Source of the DNA: Cryptomeria japonica | Lineage: Eukaryota; Streptophyta; Pinopsida; Cupressales; Cupressaceae | DNA: 64,000 bases | Direction: 5' to 3' | Assembly (NCBI RefSeq): GCF_030272615.1 | Contig: NC_081406.1 | Span: forward strand, 184,611,770 to 184,675,769 | In this document: piece after piece, positions 11,103 to 23,300 of the stretch | Layout of the letters: each line of letters starts with the position of its first letter | Numbering within the stretch: position 1 is the stretch's first letter | Notes under the pieces: generated by a model | The model's input: the letters and a program-made list of their open reading frames with translations, nothing else | The model's database searches: none | What the model was told of the DNA's origin: nothing | Made by a program: the position numbers and the translations under genes

Positions 11103-12760
11103 TGTAGCATCAGAATTAGGAATCATCAAAGCAATATATAAAAGGACATATTACTCATTATTAGCTCAATCACACATTGCAATGATCTAATCCTAAGCAC
11201 ACTCAATAGAGACATAAAAACAAAGCATTCAAAAGCAAATATTCATGCAAACCAGATGACGATTTGGATGCTTCTTCCATGCGGCTCCATTGTTCTTCTT
11301 TCCTCTTCAAATGGATTTGTGGATCTCACCTACAAGTGCACAACATACAATTGAAAGCAAGATTGATATTGGTTTGTTGATCAAGAGTACTAGAAGCATA
11401 AGTTCGATAGTTTGATTAGGGATTCGGGATTAAGGATTCGGGATTAGCTTTGATTGAAAATCATCCAATTTATAGAAGAATTGGATAAATGACAAGATTA
11501 GCATGATGCAATTCAAATGGAAATTGCCAATCAATATGACAAATTATGACAAATTATGCACTTTCCATGCACAATTTGATTGATTGATAATTGATGACAA
11601 ATTATGACACATTCTATGTCAAAATTGATTGATTATCAATTATGACAATTTATGACAAATTGAAATGTCATTCCCATAGAATTAGGAGAGAAATAGGAGG
11701 AATTTGAAATTAGGAAATTAGGAAAATTAGAAAATTGAAATTGATGACAATTAGGAATTAGAAATTGATGGAAAAATAGGAAATTAGGAACTAGAAGAAA
11801 TTAGGTAAATTAATTAATAATTTGTCATTTATTAATTAATTTACAAGAGGAAGAATAATTAGCCAATTAAATAAAGATTTAATTGTAATGAGAAGACCTA
11901 GGATTAATAAATAATTTAGTAATCCTAGAGGAAGAAATGAGAAATTAGGTTAAATGAATAAATCATAAAACCCTAGAGGACAAATTAGAAATGCAAAAAT
12001 GACAATTAGGTCTTGATTGAAGATAATTAATGTCATGATTTTGAATTGATAAATGACCAATGCGATAAATAATTTGATTGAGAAATGTGCCAATTGACGA
12101 GGAACAATGACAAATTGATCCAAATTGACATAATTGAGACAGACAACGATCGATGACAAATCGGTCGCAAAATGACAAAATTGACAAAAGGGACAAGAAT
12201 CGATGACAAATAGATTGCAAAATGACAAGATTGAAAATGACCATGATCGATGACAAATCGATCATTAAATGAGAAAATTAAACATGACAATGATTGATGA
12301 CAAATCGATCGTAAAATGACAAGATTGATAAACCGATCGCCAGATGACAAGATTGAAAAGAGGACAAAACCCTAATTAGGATTGACGATGTCCAAAATGA
12401 TAAGATTGATGATAAGATTGATAAGAGAGCCACGATTGATGACAAATCAATCGCAAGATTGACAAGAGGACAAAACCCTAATTAGGATTGACGATGTCCA
12501 AAATTATGACAAATAAGCACGCACATTGATGCAATAGGATAAGATCGATTAAAATCATGACTGGATAGTGTTGTCGACAAGACCAAATTCGAGAGCGAGA
12601 TAAAGGAAGAATGTAGAAGAATGACTCGATGTTTGCAAATGATAAAAACCAAGTGCGTGACATAGGAGAAATGTTAATGTGATGCAAAAACCTAAAATAA
12701 GGCAATGCGCAAATGTTAAAGTATGACCTCGCAAGCGTTGACCATTTTTAGGTGTCTACA
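11103..12760 (-). repeat. 3' LTR of element G
   Basis: It is 1658 bp. Element-sense start TGTAGACACC at 12760; end GATGCTACA at 11103. It contains four units of a 47-50 bp repeat, against two in the other LTR. The element-sense TATA-type CTATAAAT is on the minus strand at 11468-11475, inside an ATCCAATT/AATTGGAT inverted repeat. Confidence 0.92.
12151..12341. repeat. 47-bp subrepeats in the G 3' LTR
   Basis: Units each containing GATGACAAAT start at 12151, 12201, 12248 and 12295 (spacing 50, 47, 47). The 5' LTR has only two, at 28687 and 28737. The two-unit difference (94 bp) equals the whole length difference between the LTRs. Confidence 0.85.
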
Positions 12761-13295
12761 TTTTGCCCCTCTTTGAGACAATGCGATTTTAAGCGTTGTT
12801 TCAAAGAACAATAATGAAAATGCCCTAGACAATAATAATGACATATGCATGCCCCCTCGAGGAATTGGCCGGAAACATACAGAAAAGAGGCCAATTGATC
12901 GATAAAAATGATAGGATCGAACAGACTGACAATTGGAGATCGGATGCATGAAGGACAAGCAATTTAAGGTGCACAAGACCGCGACCAACATAAGATGGAG
13001 AGGACACATGTCCATCTATGCAATGACAAAGAGCTATAAATGAGACCAAGAGGTTGAAAATGGCTCATTTGCACTAGACAAAGAGGAGAATTTGTTGCTC
13101 TGGACAAGGACACTTGCAGATAGATGGCGAACATTCCAATGGCGTATCACCTTGGAGAACATGTACGCACATTCAGATGACCGGACGACACAGGAGCAGC
13201 GGTATGGATCTCAAAAACCCATGTTTTCAATTTCATGAATTTGACTCGTTTGCGGGACATTGCGGGGCCCACAGGGGATGCAAAAGAGGACTTCT
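12761..13295 (-). other. 3' UTR and polypurine tract of element G
   Basis: The minus strand reads AAAGAGGGGCAAAA (12774-12761) directly before TGTAGACACC, the LTR start. This is the plus-strand primer and fixes the element orientation. The remaining 500 bases show no ORF or repeat that I can support. Confidence 0.8.
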
Positions 13296-13402
13296 GTGCT
13301 TGTGTAGTCTAATTTTGCACTTGTGTCAGGTGTTCTGCGCTTGTGTAGAAAGACACAAGCGCAATTTACCTGACACAGGTGCAGGTTCTCTGATACAAGC
13401 GC
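13296..13402. repeat. Long hairpin built of the 20-nt motif near the G 3' end
   Basis: Three inverted copies (GYRCTTGTGT at 13296, 13317, 13337) face three direct copies (ACACAAGCGC-type at 13353, 13373, 13393). The core arms 13316-13346 and 13353-13383 are 31 nt each. They pair over 11 bp, a 4x4 internal loop and 16 bp with one U-G wobble, closing a six-base loop AGAAAG. Confidence 0.9.
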
Positions 13403-13574
13403 AAGAGTGCATGAAAACCCTAGTTTTGGTCAAAATGACATGCAAATGATCGGAAAAAGGGGGGATAAGGGTAGGATAGGTCAATGTAGATGAAAAACAC
13501 CCTGATTAGACATGAAAATGAGGAAATGAAACCCGTAGGAGCAAACCCTAAAACTAACAAAATTTGCCCCAATT

Positions 13575-15416
13575 GTGATGCAGAGTCGACAGTATCTGTT
13601 GATCACACGGGAGAATCGACCAGACTGTTTCATGCTAAGACATAGACTCAGGAGCACAGAGAGAGACACATTAGTAGGACTGGGGATATATTACATCACA
13701 TACATGCCCGAGATTAGGGCAAACATAGGATTGCTTATTGCATTGGCAGAGCGATGGCATTCGGAGACCTCCTCATTCCATTTGGCGACTGGCGAGGTGA
13801 CAGTGACTCTAGAGGATGTATGGTGCATCCTCCGCATTCCGATTCATGGAGAGATGATAGAGTACGACCCAGTGACAGGGAGAGATGCATTGTGTAGACT
13901 GTTTGAGTGCGACACAGATGATCTGGACATTGTCGAGAGGGAGATCAGCTGGGAGAGCATGGCTTCCGAGTATGACCGACGATATGTGGTGATAGCAGTT
14001 GTGATAGCATGTCTTCTAGCAGGTGATAGACGAGGACATGGATTCCCTATTGGATGGGGAAGAGTGCTAGAGCGGATGGCGACAGAGGGGACAGTGTATG
14101 CATGGGGACCATGTGTACTAGCTATGCTGTATTTTCAGCTGCATCAAATAGCGTATCAGGGAGTTCAGACGCTGAGCTGTGGAGTCACATTGCTACAGGT
14201 ATGGGCATTTGAGCACATTGCCATATGTCGACCGATTACAGAGAGACAGATTGTACCACACCGACCATATGTGTATAGCTATGGAGGAGCACTAAGACAG
14301 GGTCTGTTTGGATACATACTATATTGGCGACATGAGCTAGACAGACTGAGAGAGTTCATATGGAGGCCATATCGTGATTGTCCGGAATGGTCAGATGATA
14401 GTGATGAGCTACCCTATTGTAAACGGGAGAGGTACCTGATTGGGTGACCAGTGAATCGCCAGAGAGTGATTGAGATGTACCTGCCAGAGAGAGTCAGACG
14501 ACAGTTTGGAGAGAGGCAGGATGTACCTAGGAGGACTACACACTTTGCCCGATCTCACAGAGAGACGAGTCAGTGGGGGAGTATGATTCAGCCACACATA
14601 GCCTATGCCGACTTTGCACAGCTACAGCCGAGACAGTGGGAGTGGAGGTTAGATGTGGTGGATGCTGGGATGACAGATGAGTATGATAGATGGTTTGCAC
14701 GACGATGGCCAGTGCCATTGACAGATCCGGATATTGCAGTGCCGAGGCGACAGGAAGACTTCCCACTCATAGGAGAGGAGGGAGATGATGAGGATGAGGA
14801 GGATGACGAGGGTGATGATGATGATGAAGATGAGGATGAGGGAGATGGGGATGATGGTGGGGAGGATGATGACAGAGATGATAGTGGGGAGGATGATGAG
14901 GAGCCAGACTCAGCTGATCAGGAGACATTGTAGGATATTCCTATAGAGCCGGGGATAGCTAGGACAGAGGAGATGGAGATGTGCAGGGCTACCATAGCGA
15001 GTCAGCAGGATCACATTGAGACTTTAGAGAGACAGAAGGACCAGTTCAGAGCGGAGATAGCTAGACTCACAGCGGCTCAAGATGCAGCGATTGCTCAGGC
15101 ACAACGAGAGGAACAGAGAGTCACTGAGTATATTGGGTCGATTCAGGATGCCAGTGTACGGGAGCTAGGACAGATGATGGTAGAGACCGGAGAGGAGATA
15201 CGCCATTGGAGGACACTATATGAGAGTGCAGTTCCACCAGAGCAGAGAGCACCTTCATATTGGGCACGATCAAGGACAGAGAGCAGGGCACGCTCTCGGA
15301 GGTCATTGAGTAGCATGGGGGTGAGTGGACCTATGAGACCACCACAGCCAGGACCAGGAGAGACATCATCCATGAGACATGGCAGGGATGAGGAGGACAG
15401 AGGGAGCACCCAGTGA
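13575..15416 (+). pseudogene. Antisense plant-mobile-domain ORF of element G
   Basis: It lies on the + strand, opposite gag-pol, between the tandem repeats and the 3' LTR of G. One frame of about 613 codons with only two stops (TGA 14445, TAG 14931). Residues 35-330 look like the plant mobile domain found in MAIL1/MAIN proteins and carried by transposons: FHLATGEVTVTLEDV at 68-82, PIHGE at 89-93, and a later DEYDRWFARRWPVP. A long Asp/Glu run follows (about 402-450), then a probable coiled coil (about 470-545) and an Arg/Ser/Pro-rich tail. An ATG lies at the second codon. Antisense ORFs in this position are known for some Tat elements; their role is unclear. The 20-nt-motif hairpin lies 170 bases upstream. 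The domain call comes from motif memory. Confidence 0.72.
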
Positions 15417-16632
15417 CAGAGGCACGTGCTCCTTACAATAGACAGTATACATTATGTAGTTTGACATTATATAGTCAGCCTGCGGGCCATACTTAGGACA
15501 GACAGTCCAATTTTGTACTCCGATATTATGATGATATATGATATGCATCGATATGATGGGATGCAATATGTTATGACATATGTTATTTTCCATGTATGGA
15601 TAACTTGTGCACTATTGATGAATGAATTGTGGAACATGTATGGATGTATTATTTATTTTTTTTGTATTTTTGATGCATTTATGATATGAAATGGATAAAA
15701 TGCTTGATATGAATCTTGATATAATGCAAATGTACTAACCAATGAATGCAGGATGCAGCATATGTGTTTGGATATCGGAGCACTAGACCGAACTGACTAT
15801 CCGGACTGACGGAAGAAATGTTAGTAAGAAATGAGATAGAGGACAGTTAGAGATAACGAAAAACTTGCTTTCAGTAATGCACTTTGTAGGTGAGAACCTT
15901 TATTTTTATGTAGCAAAATGGATGTGTAGCATCATGGCATTGAAGGCCAGAGCTGAAATGCAACCCTTTTTGCAAAAGACAGACACATCACAGACAAATG
16001 ACAATCACAATCAAAAAAGAAAAAAGACCATGAGCCATCTCGGTCACTCTAAATCACTAGTGACATCATCGAGCAACATAGGAACATGATCGAAGATAAA
16101 TCAATAAATGATAAGACGCACAAATTCCAACAAATCAAACAAACATCTAGATCTTCGTTGTCAAAATTTGAAAGTGCTGATAGGACGATCATGTTGTCTG
16201 GTTTCAGGAAATGCGGTACCCCGTCTAAGACAGGACACAGTCTGGTTTCGAGTATACCACACCCTGTATAAGACCCATGATAGTATGCCAAGGACAAATG
16301 ATTTTGAGGTTGATTGATATGACAATTCTGATCAGTTTGAATGTCTGAGTTGATGGAAAAGCTCATCTATTAAAGCATGATTTCATTAAAGCACAATGTT
16401 TGATTGCAAGTTGCTGGATGTAGGCTTAGTGATTTGTCTTATGCACAAAAGGAGATCCTTTATTGCGAAATGCGTTCTTTTTTTTTTTTTTTGGAGTTTA
16501 ATGTTTTTGAAATGTTTTTGCGTTCATTTTTTCAGGACGTTATTTGATTTTTAGGGATTTTCATTTTTTCAATTTTTTAGATATTTTTTTCAGGACTTTA
16601 TTTGATTTTTTTTTTTGAAGATTTTATTTTTT
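15417..16632. other. Spacer between the antisense ORF and tandem repeats of G
   Basis: Non-coding, AT-rich, including degenerate precursors of the 31-bp repeat after 16530 and a T-run at 16480-16493. I see nothing else in it. Confidence 0.6.
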
Positions 16633-16870
16633 CAGGACATTATTTGATTTTTTTGAATTTTTTCAAGACATTATTCGATTTTTTTGAATTTTTTCAGGAC
16701 ATTATTCGATTTTTTTGAATTTTTTCAGGACATTATTCGATTTTTTTGGATTATTTCAAGACATTTTTCAATTTATTTGGATTATTTCAAGACATTCTTC
16801 AATTTTTTTGGATTATTTCAGGACATTTTTCAATTTTTTTGGATTATTTCAGGACATTTTATTCGATGTT
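16633..16870. repeat. 31-bp tandem repeat, eight copies
   Basis: The CAGGACATT/CAAGACATT anchor occurs at 16633, 16664, 16695, 16726, 16757, 16788, 16819 and 16850, exactly 31 bp apart. Degenerate copies lie at 16533 and 16591. Tat-lineage elements are known for tandem repeats in this region after pol, and such arrays can seed satellites. Confidence 0.92.
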
Positions 16871-17169
16871 TATGCTCCAGTGATTGATCATGACAAGGGG
16901 AGGGCACCCAATGCGCACTTGAAAGACACATAGACCGGGACCAAAACATATGTTCAAGAAACTGGAATAGGCAAGACAGTGATGTTGACCAATAACAGGC
17001 TTGGAATAGAACATTGGGTCGAGACAAAGATAGGCATGATAAACCGGCCGAGAGAAAGCATATCTAGAAGTCATGATAGATGACGGAGCAATAATCTCAT
17101 TACTCATGGCGCCTGATTGCCAGGTTTTCACCATGGTACTTGCCCAAAGCGCCTGTTTGCCAGGTTTTC

Positions 17170-17380
17170 ACTAGTGGACGAATTATTTTTCTTTTTTCTT
17201 TTTTTCTTTGCTCTTTTCCTTTTTTCTCTTTTTTTCATTTTTTTTTTTTGTATTTTTCATTTTTTTCTTTTTTTTTGTATTTTTCATTTTTTTTCATTTT
17301 TTTTGTATTTTTTCATTTTTTTTTGTATTTTTTCATTTTTTTTCATTTTTTTTGTATTTTTTTCAAGATCATATTTGAAT
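17170..17380. repeat. T-rich low-complexity tract
   Basis: TTTTTCATTTTTTTTGTATT-type runs just beyond the end of gag-pol. The Phe-rich frames here are composition artefacts. In element-sense RNA it is an A-rich stretch. Confidence 0.85.
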
Positions 17381-17396
17381 AAGTACCGATAGAGAA

Positions 17397-20300
17397 TTAT
17401 GCCCAGTACTTGCGAAGATGCATGCTATTGATAGGATCAGACAGAGGTTCACCTTCCGGGGTAGCAAGCTGATATGCCCCCGAGCCATATGCTGTAGTTA
17501 CTATGAAAGGCCCAACCTAATTAGGTTCAAACTTGCCCTTGATGAGGTCAGTAGACTGTGCATTCTTGGGATTTGCCTTTAAAACTAGGTCTCCCACTTC
17601 GAAGTGTCGCCCTTTGACTTTCTTATTATAAGAGCGATAGAGACGGTTTTGATATGCTTGCAAATGTGTCAGAGCTGTCTGACGCTTTTCATCTAACATC
17701 TCAAGTTGATGTAGCTGAGAGACTCTGTGTGTCTCATCATCAATCAGGTGTTGCAAGGAAACCCGCAAGGAAGGAATCTCGACCTCCAAAGGTAAAATGG
17801 CTTCCGCACCATACACCAAGGAATAAGGTGTTGCGCCAGTAGGTGTGCGGATAGAAGTGCGATAGGCCCATAGTGTTGGATTTAACTGTACGTACCAATC
17901 TCAACCAGCGTCATTGACAACTTTCTTCAGGATCTTGATAATAGTTTTATTTGACGCTTCAGCTTGCCCATTACCTTGTGGATAATACGGACTGGAAAAA
18001 TGATGTTGAATATGAAACTTGTCATAGAGTTCTTTGACATCTTTATTCTTAAAAGGTCGACCATTATCTGTGACTATGGCAAGGGGTACCCCATATCTGC
18101 ATATGATATAGTTCAACAAGAATTTTGAAATTTGGACACCAGTGATATAAGTCATGGGGATCGCTTCAATCCATTTGGTAAAATATTCTGTAGCTGTAAT
18201 AATGAACTTGTGTCCATTTACAGATGTTGGGTGAATCTTGCCAATAAGATCCAATCCCCACTGAGAAAAGGGCCACAGAGATATAACAGAATGAAGCTCT
18301 TGAGCTGGTGCATGAATATAATTTCCATGAATCTGGCATTTATAGCATTTCTTAACAAACTCATGAACATCTTTTTCCAGAGTAGGCCAATAATACCCAG
18401 CACGAATCAACTTTTTGGCTAAGCTAAGACCATTGAAATGGCCCCCACATATACCGTCGTGAACCTCATGTAAAGCCGTTTGTGCTTCATCAGAATCCAA
18501 ACACCTAAGGAGGGTATGGTCAAAGGAACGACGGTAAAGAGTGTCGGCGATGATGACATATTTGGCTGTCTGTCGGATAAAGGCTCGGCGTTGGTTAGCG
18601 GAAAGGTTAGGTGGTAAGGTTTGGGATTTCAAATACTGATATACGTCATTGTACCATGGGGAATTGGGACCAACAAGAACACACATCACGTCAGCTGTCG
18701 GAATGTCAAAAGAGGGAACCAGCAATTGTTCGACCAAGAATTCACACTTGTCCATATTATGAGGCATATTCAACATGGAAGCAATCGTAGCCATTGCATC
18801 TGCCGACTTGTTTTGCATTCTTGGCACTTGACTGAAAAGGATAGTTGTGAATTTTGTCTTGAAGAAATGTACCATGTGCTTATAAGGAATAAGCTTTTCG
18901 TCTTTTGTTTCATAGTCATCGTTGACTTGTCGGATGACTAATTGAGAATCTCCATAGACTTGCAAATGCTTGATGTTCCAATGGACTACTACTCAGAGTC
19001 CTGTGACCAGTGTTTCATACTCTGCAATGTTATTGGTACAATGGAAAGTTATTCTGTAGGACTTTGGAATAGCGTCACCTTGAGGGGTGAAAAACAGAAT
19101 ACTAACTCCGAACCCGAACTTGGTATGGGATCCATCAAAGTATAACTTCCATTCATTAGATGGTGTGAGAGCAAAGACTGATTCATCTGGAAAATTAGTC
19201 AACATGGGATGGTCGTCAGAAATAGGAGCATCTGCAAGTTGATCTGCTATGATTTGTCCCTTTATCGCCTTTCACTCCATATACTCAATATCAAATTCAC
19301 TGAGGATCATGACCCACTTTGCTAGGCGACCTGTCAAAGCTGCTTGGCTAAGCAAATATTTTAAGGGATCAATTTTTGCAACCAACAATGTTTGGTGGCT
19401 TAGCATATAATGTCGGAGCTTTTGTGTTGCAAATACCACTGCTAAGCATGCCCTCTCAATAGTTGAATAATTTAATTCATAACCAACCAGTGTCTGGCTG
19501 ATATAATAAATAGCTCTTTCTTTGCCATTCTCATCTTGTTGAGCCAAGAGAACTCCTAATGTTGTTTCAGTTGCAGAGATATATAATAAAAAGGGTTTTC
19601 CTTCTATAAGAGGCATTAGAATAGGTGGTGACAACAAATAGTCGTTGAGAGCTTGAAAGGCTGATTGACATTCAGTCCATTTAAAAGCGACACCTTTGTG
19701 CAGTAGATGTTGGAATGGATGACATTTGTCGGCCAACTGAGCTATGAAGCGACGAATTGACTGGAGCTTTCCTTGCAGACTTCTTAATTGCCAGAGGTTT
19801 GAAGGTGGAGGCATATTCATTATTGCTTTGACCTTGGCGGGGTCGACCTCAATGCCTCGGTGAGAAACAATGTATCTGAGTAATTTGCCACCTGTAACAC
19901 CAAAGACACACTTTTTTGGATTGAGCCTGAGTTTGTAGGTCTCCATTTTGTCAAAGATTGGGCCCAGGATGGCTAGATGACTATCTCTGGTGACAGATTT
20001 ACATAACAAGTCATCAACATAATCCTCCATCAAAGTGTGCATGAAATCATGGAAAATTGTCGTCATTGCTCTTTGATATGTTGCACCTGCATTTTTGAGA
20101 CTGAAGGGCATCACATTCTAGCAATAAGTGCCCCAAGCACATGTGAATGCGGTCTTATGTTGATCTTCAGGTGCAATACGGATTTGGTTGTAGCCGGAGA
20201 AACCATCCATTAGTGAAAGCATCTCATATCCAGCCGTCATGTCCACTATGATGTCTATGTTTGGCAATGGAAAATCATCCTTAGGGCATGCTTTATTGAG

Positions 20301-23300
20301 GTCCCGAAAATCTATGCAGATTCTGATGCCCCCAGTTACTTTGCTAACTGGTACTAGATTTGAAATCCAATCTGCATAATCAATGGGTCTGATGAAGCCC
20401 ACATCTAGTAATTTTTTTAATTCCACTTTGACCAAAAGAGCCACCTGAGGATGCATCTTTCTAAGCTTTTGTTTAACAAGCTTGGCATCTACTTTCAATG
20501 GCAAATGATGAAGGACTAACTCTGGATCGAGGCCAGGCATATCTGCATAGGACCATGCAAAGCTGATCTTCTTCTCTAGAAAGAAATTGACAAAATCTAT
20601 TTTTTCTTGTTTTGATAGAGAAGCAGCAAAATGAATGACCTTAGGATTGTCAGGTGTACCCAAATTGATTTCCTCGGTCATTTCCACAAGCAAGGTTGAT
20701 TTGTCCTGAATTGATAGGGGTACATCCACTCTTCCACCTTTGGGCACCTCAGAAAGGTTTTCACCCGCAAGTACGTCTTTTATTTTTACTTTTGTAGGAT
20801 CAGAGAGTACCTTACGGTTTTCACTCAAAGATCTATTCTTTTGATTTTTTTCTTTTTTTTTTTCTTTTTCATGACTGGAAGAGGGAGTTGACTCCCCAAA
20901 ATATGCTATGGAATCTAGGTCAATAGCAAATCCTGCCTTATGATCGCCCTGTGGTATGCCTTCCCGTAGTCCCAGGAATTCTGCAATTGCTTCGTCATTT
21001 TGAAAATAGTCCAATGTGAGCGGTTCTTGTTGGTCATATTGGATAAGTTGGGGATATATGAGGGGCATGTCATCATCAGTTGTAAGGATAGAGAGGGCTA
21101 ATATGGTAAAAATGTGAACATCTATGGTGTCACTGTCCGAACTGCTTGTATCGGATTCGGAGCTTGGATCCCAAAATGACTCTATCCAAGCATGAGGACA
21201 TGTTTTAGGAAGAGGAGTTATTTCATGTTTGTCCTCCATAGGCAAATTATCAGGGTCAATGAAGATATTGTCCAGGGCATAGGAGCTAGAAGAAAAAGAA
21301 CTCCACTCCCATTCATTAGAGTCAGTCTCGGGTCGGGTATCCTCAGGTGTTATTTCATCGTCAGAATCACGCCCTTTTCGACATGTGGACATTTTGATAG
21401 ATGTGGATCCAATTCATAATGGTACAAAACCTAACCCTAAAGTTGGGGGTCACCTCGTGGGTATGACAGGTTCTAGCCTTCCATTGTTGTTCAGGCCTAA
21501 GCCACTGCACCCATCATATCCTTTCTTTTGCAGCATAGTAAATCCTTTGCCATACAATTCCACTGGCAACTTGACAGGTAGGGTTTCAGTTGGATCCTTA
21601 TAGAGCCAATCTATGACATCATCATCTATAGTTTCTTTGTCAAGTTCTCCCCACCTTGCAAATGTAGTGGGAGGCTGATATTGAATAATGACCTTGGGTT
21701 CCTTTTGCAATAAATGCGGTTTTCCATATGATTTTGGAGACATCGGCAAATTCCCAATGAGGAATGTTTGGTCCATTGAATATTCTCCACACCCTTGGTC
21801 CTGTATCTTCAGTTTTCCTTTGACAGCATCTAATAATTGATTAGGATCCACATAGTTATGTGATTTGGCCTCTCCATTGACTGGGACTTGCTGCTGAGGG
21901 GTATCCTTTAGCATAGCACAAAATTGGAATGGATTAGGATCTCCCGGAATGGTTATCTCAGTTCCATTATAAGGATATTTTAAACATTGATGATAGGTGG
22001 ATGGAACCGCTTTCATTGCATGAATCCATGGATGGCCAAGGATCATATTATAAGGGAGATCAAGGTCTAGGACTTGCAGGAAAGTATTTTCCATCACTGG
22101 ACCAACTCTGATAGGCAATGTAATTATCCCTTTGGATGGGCGTTCAGCATCATCATATGCTTTAATTGTTATCCTTTTGGAAACATCAATGTCATTTTCT
22201 ATATATCCGAGGCCAATGACCACTCTCAAGGTGCAGATATTAAGACCCGCTCTGCCATCTATCAAGACTCGCCGGATTTTGCAATTATGGACAAAGACTT
22301 CTAGGTGCAAAGGGTCGTTATGAGGGAGCTTATCAGATGAGATATCACTATCATAAAATGCGACACTTTGGGAAATAGCTAAATGTCCAATCCGCACTTG
22401 AAATTGGTCAACATCAATATCTGTTGGGACAGTGGACTCAATCAAAGCTTTATCTAGGACTGCACGATGCATGGGAGACATTTTCAACAACTCTAGAATG
22501 GATATTTGTGCAGGTGTTTTTCCTAGATGATCCAAAAGATTATACTGACTTGCAGGAGTTGGTTTGGGAGGAGCTGCAGGAGCTCCTTTCAAGACTATTT
22601 TGTATCGACGAGTGGTGACTGCACAAGAAGGCTCTTGCCCCTTTATTCTCAGGGTAGAAACATACTCAGTTGAAGTGTGAAAACAATTAATGACATTATT
22701 ATAACCAGAACTTGTATAATTGGCCATTTGGGCAGAGTTGGAAGAAGACGCTTTACCCTTGTCATGATCAAGCAAAGGAGTTTTAAAAATAGTATGATCA
22801 ATGTTAGAGGTCGGATGGGGTGGATCTACCTCAATTACTCCTTGCTCTAATAGATCTTGAATCATGTGTTTCAATTGAAAACAGGATGCAGTTTTGTGTC
22901 CTTTGGACTGATGATATTCACAGTATGCCTTATCATTCCACCAATGCGGTTTTACCGCTGGTTCTGCCTTGATATCTGGTAGCTTAATGAATTTTGCTTG
23001 TATCAATTGTCTCATTACTGATTCAATAGGCTCTCCCAATGGTGTAAATTGTCGAGGAGGCCCATCCCGCGATCGGAAGGGTTTGCACTGCTGGTTTTGT
23101 TGTTGACCTTGTTGTTGGTTATACTGTTGAGTGTGCTGTTGTTGAGCAGGCTGTTGAGTAACATTGCTCATTGGTGCTTGATTTTGTTCCATAGTTGACA
23201 TATTAGGAACACTCAATTTCTTGATTGTGAATGGGGGTTGATTTGCATTCACCGCTCTTGCATCAACAACTCCATCATTAGTGACATTCTTGTTCTTATA

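Noticed and set aside
12761-12779. Primer-binding site for a plus-strand gypsy element
   Set aside because: No tRNA-like TGG start. Reverse-complemented it is a polypurine tract, in line with gag-pol on the minus strand.
16684-16933. Phe/Ile-rich repeated peptides
   Set aside because: Produced by the 31-bp tandem repeat. 31 is not a multiple of three, so no constant protein repeat is encoded.
17117-17392. Phe-rich frames
   Set aside because: Translation of a T-rich low-complexity tract.
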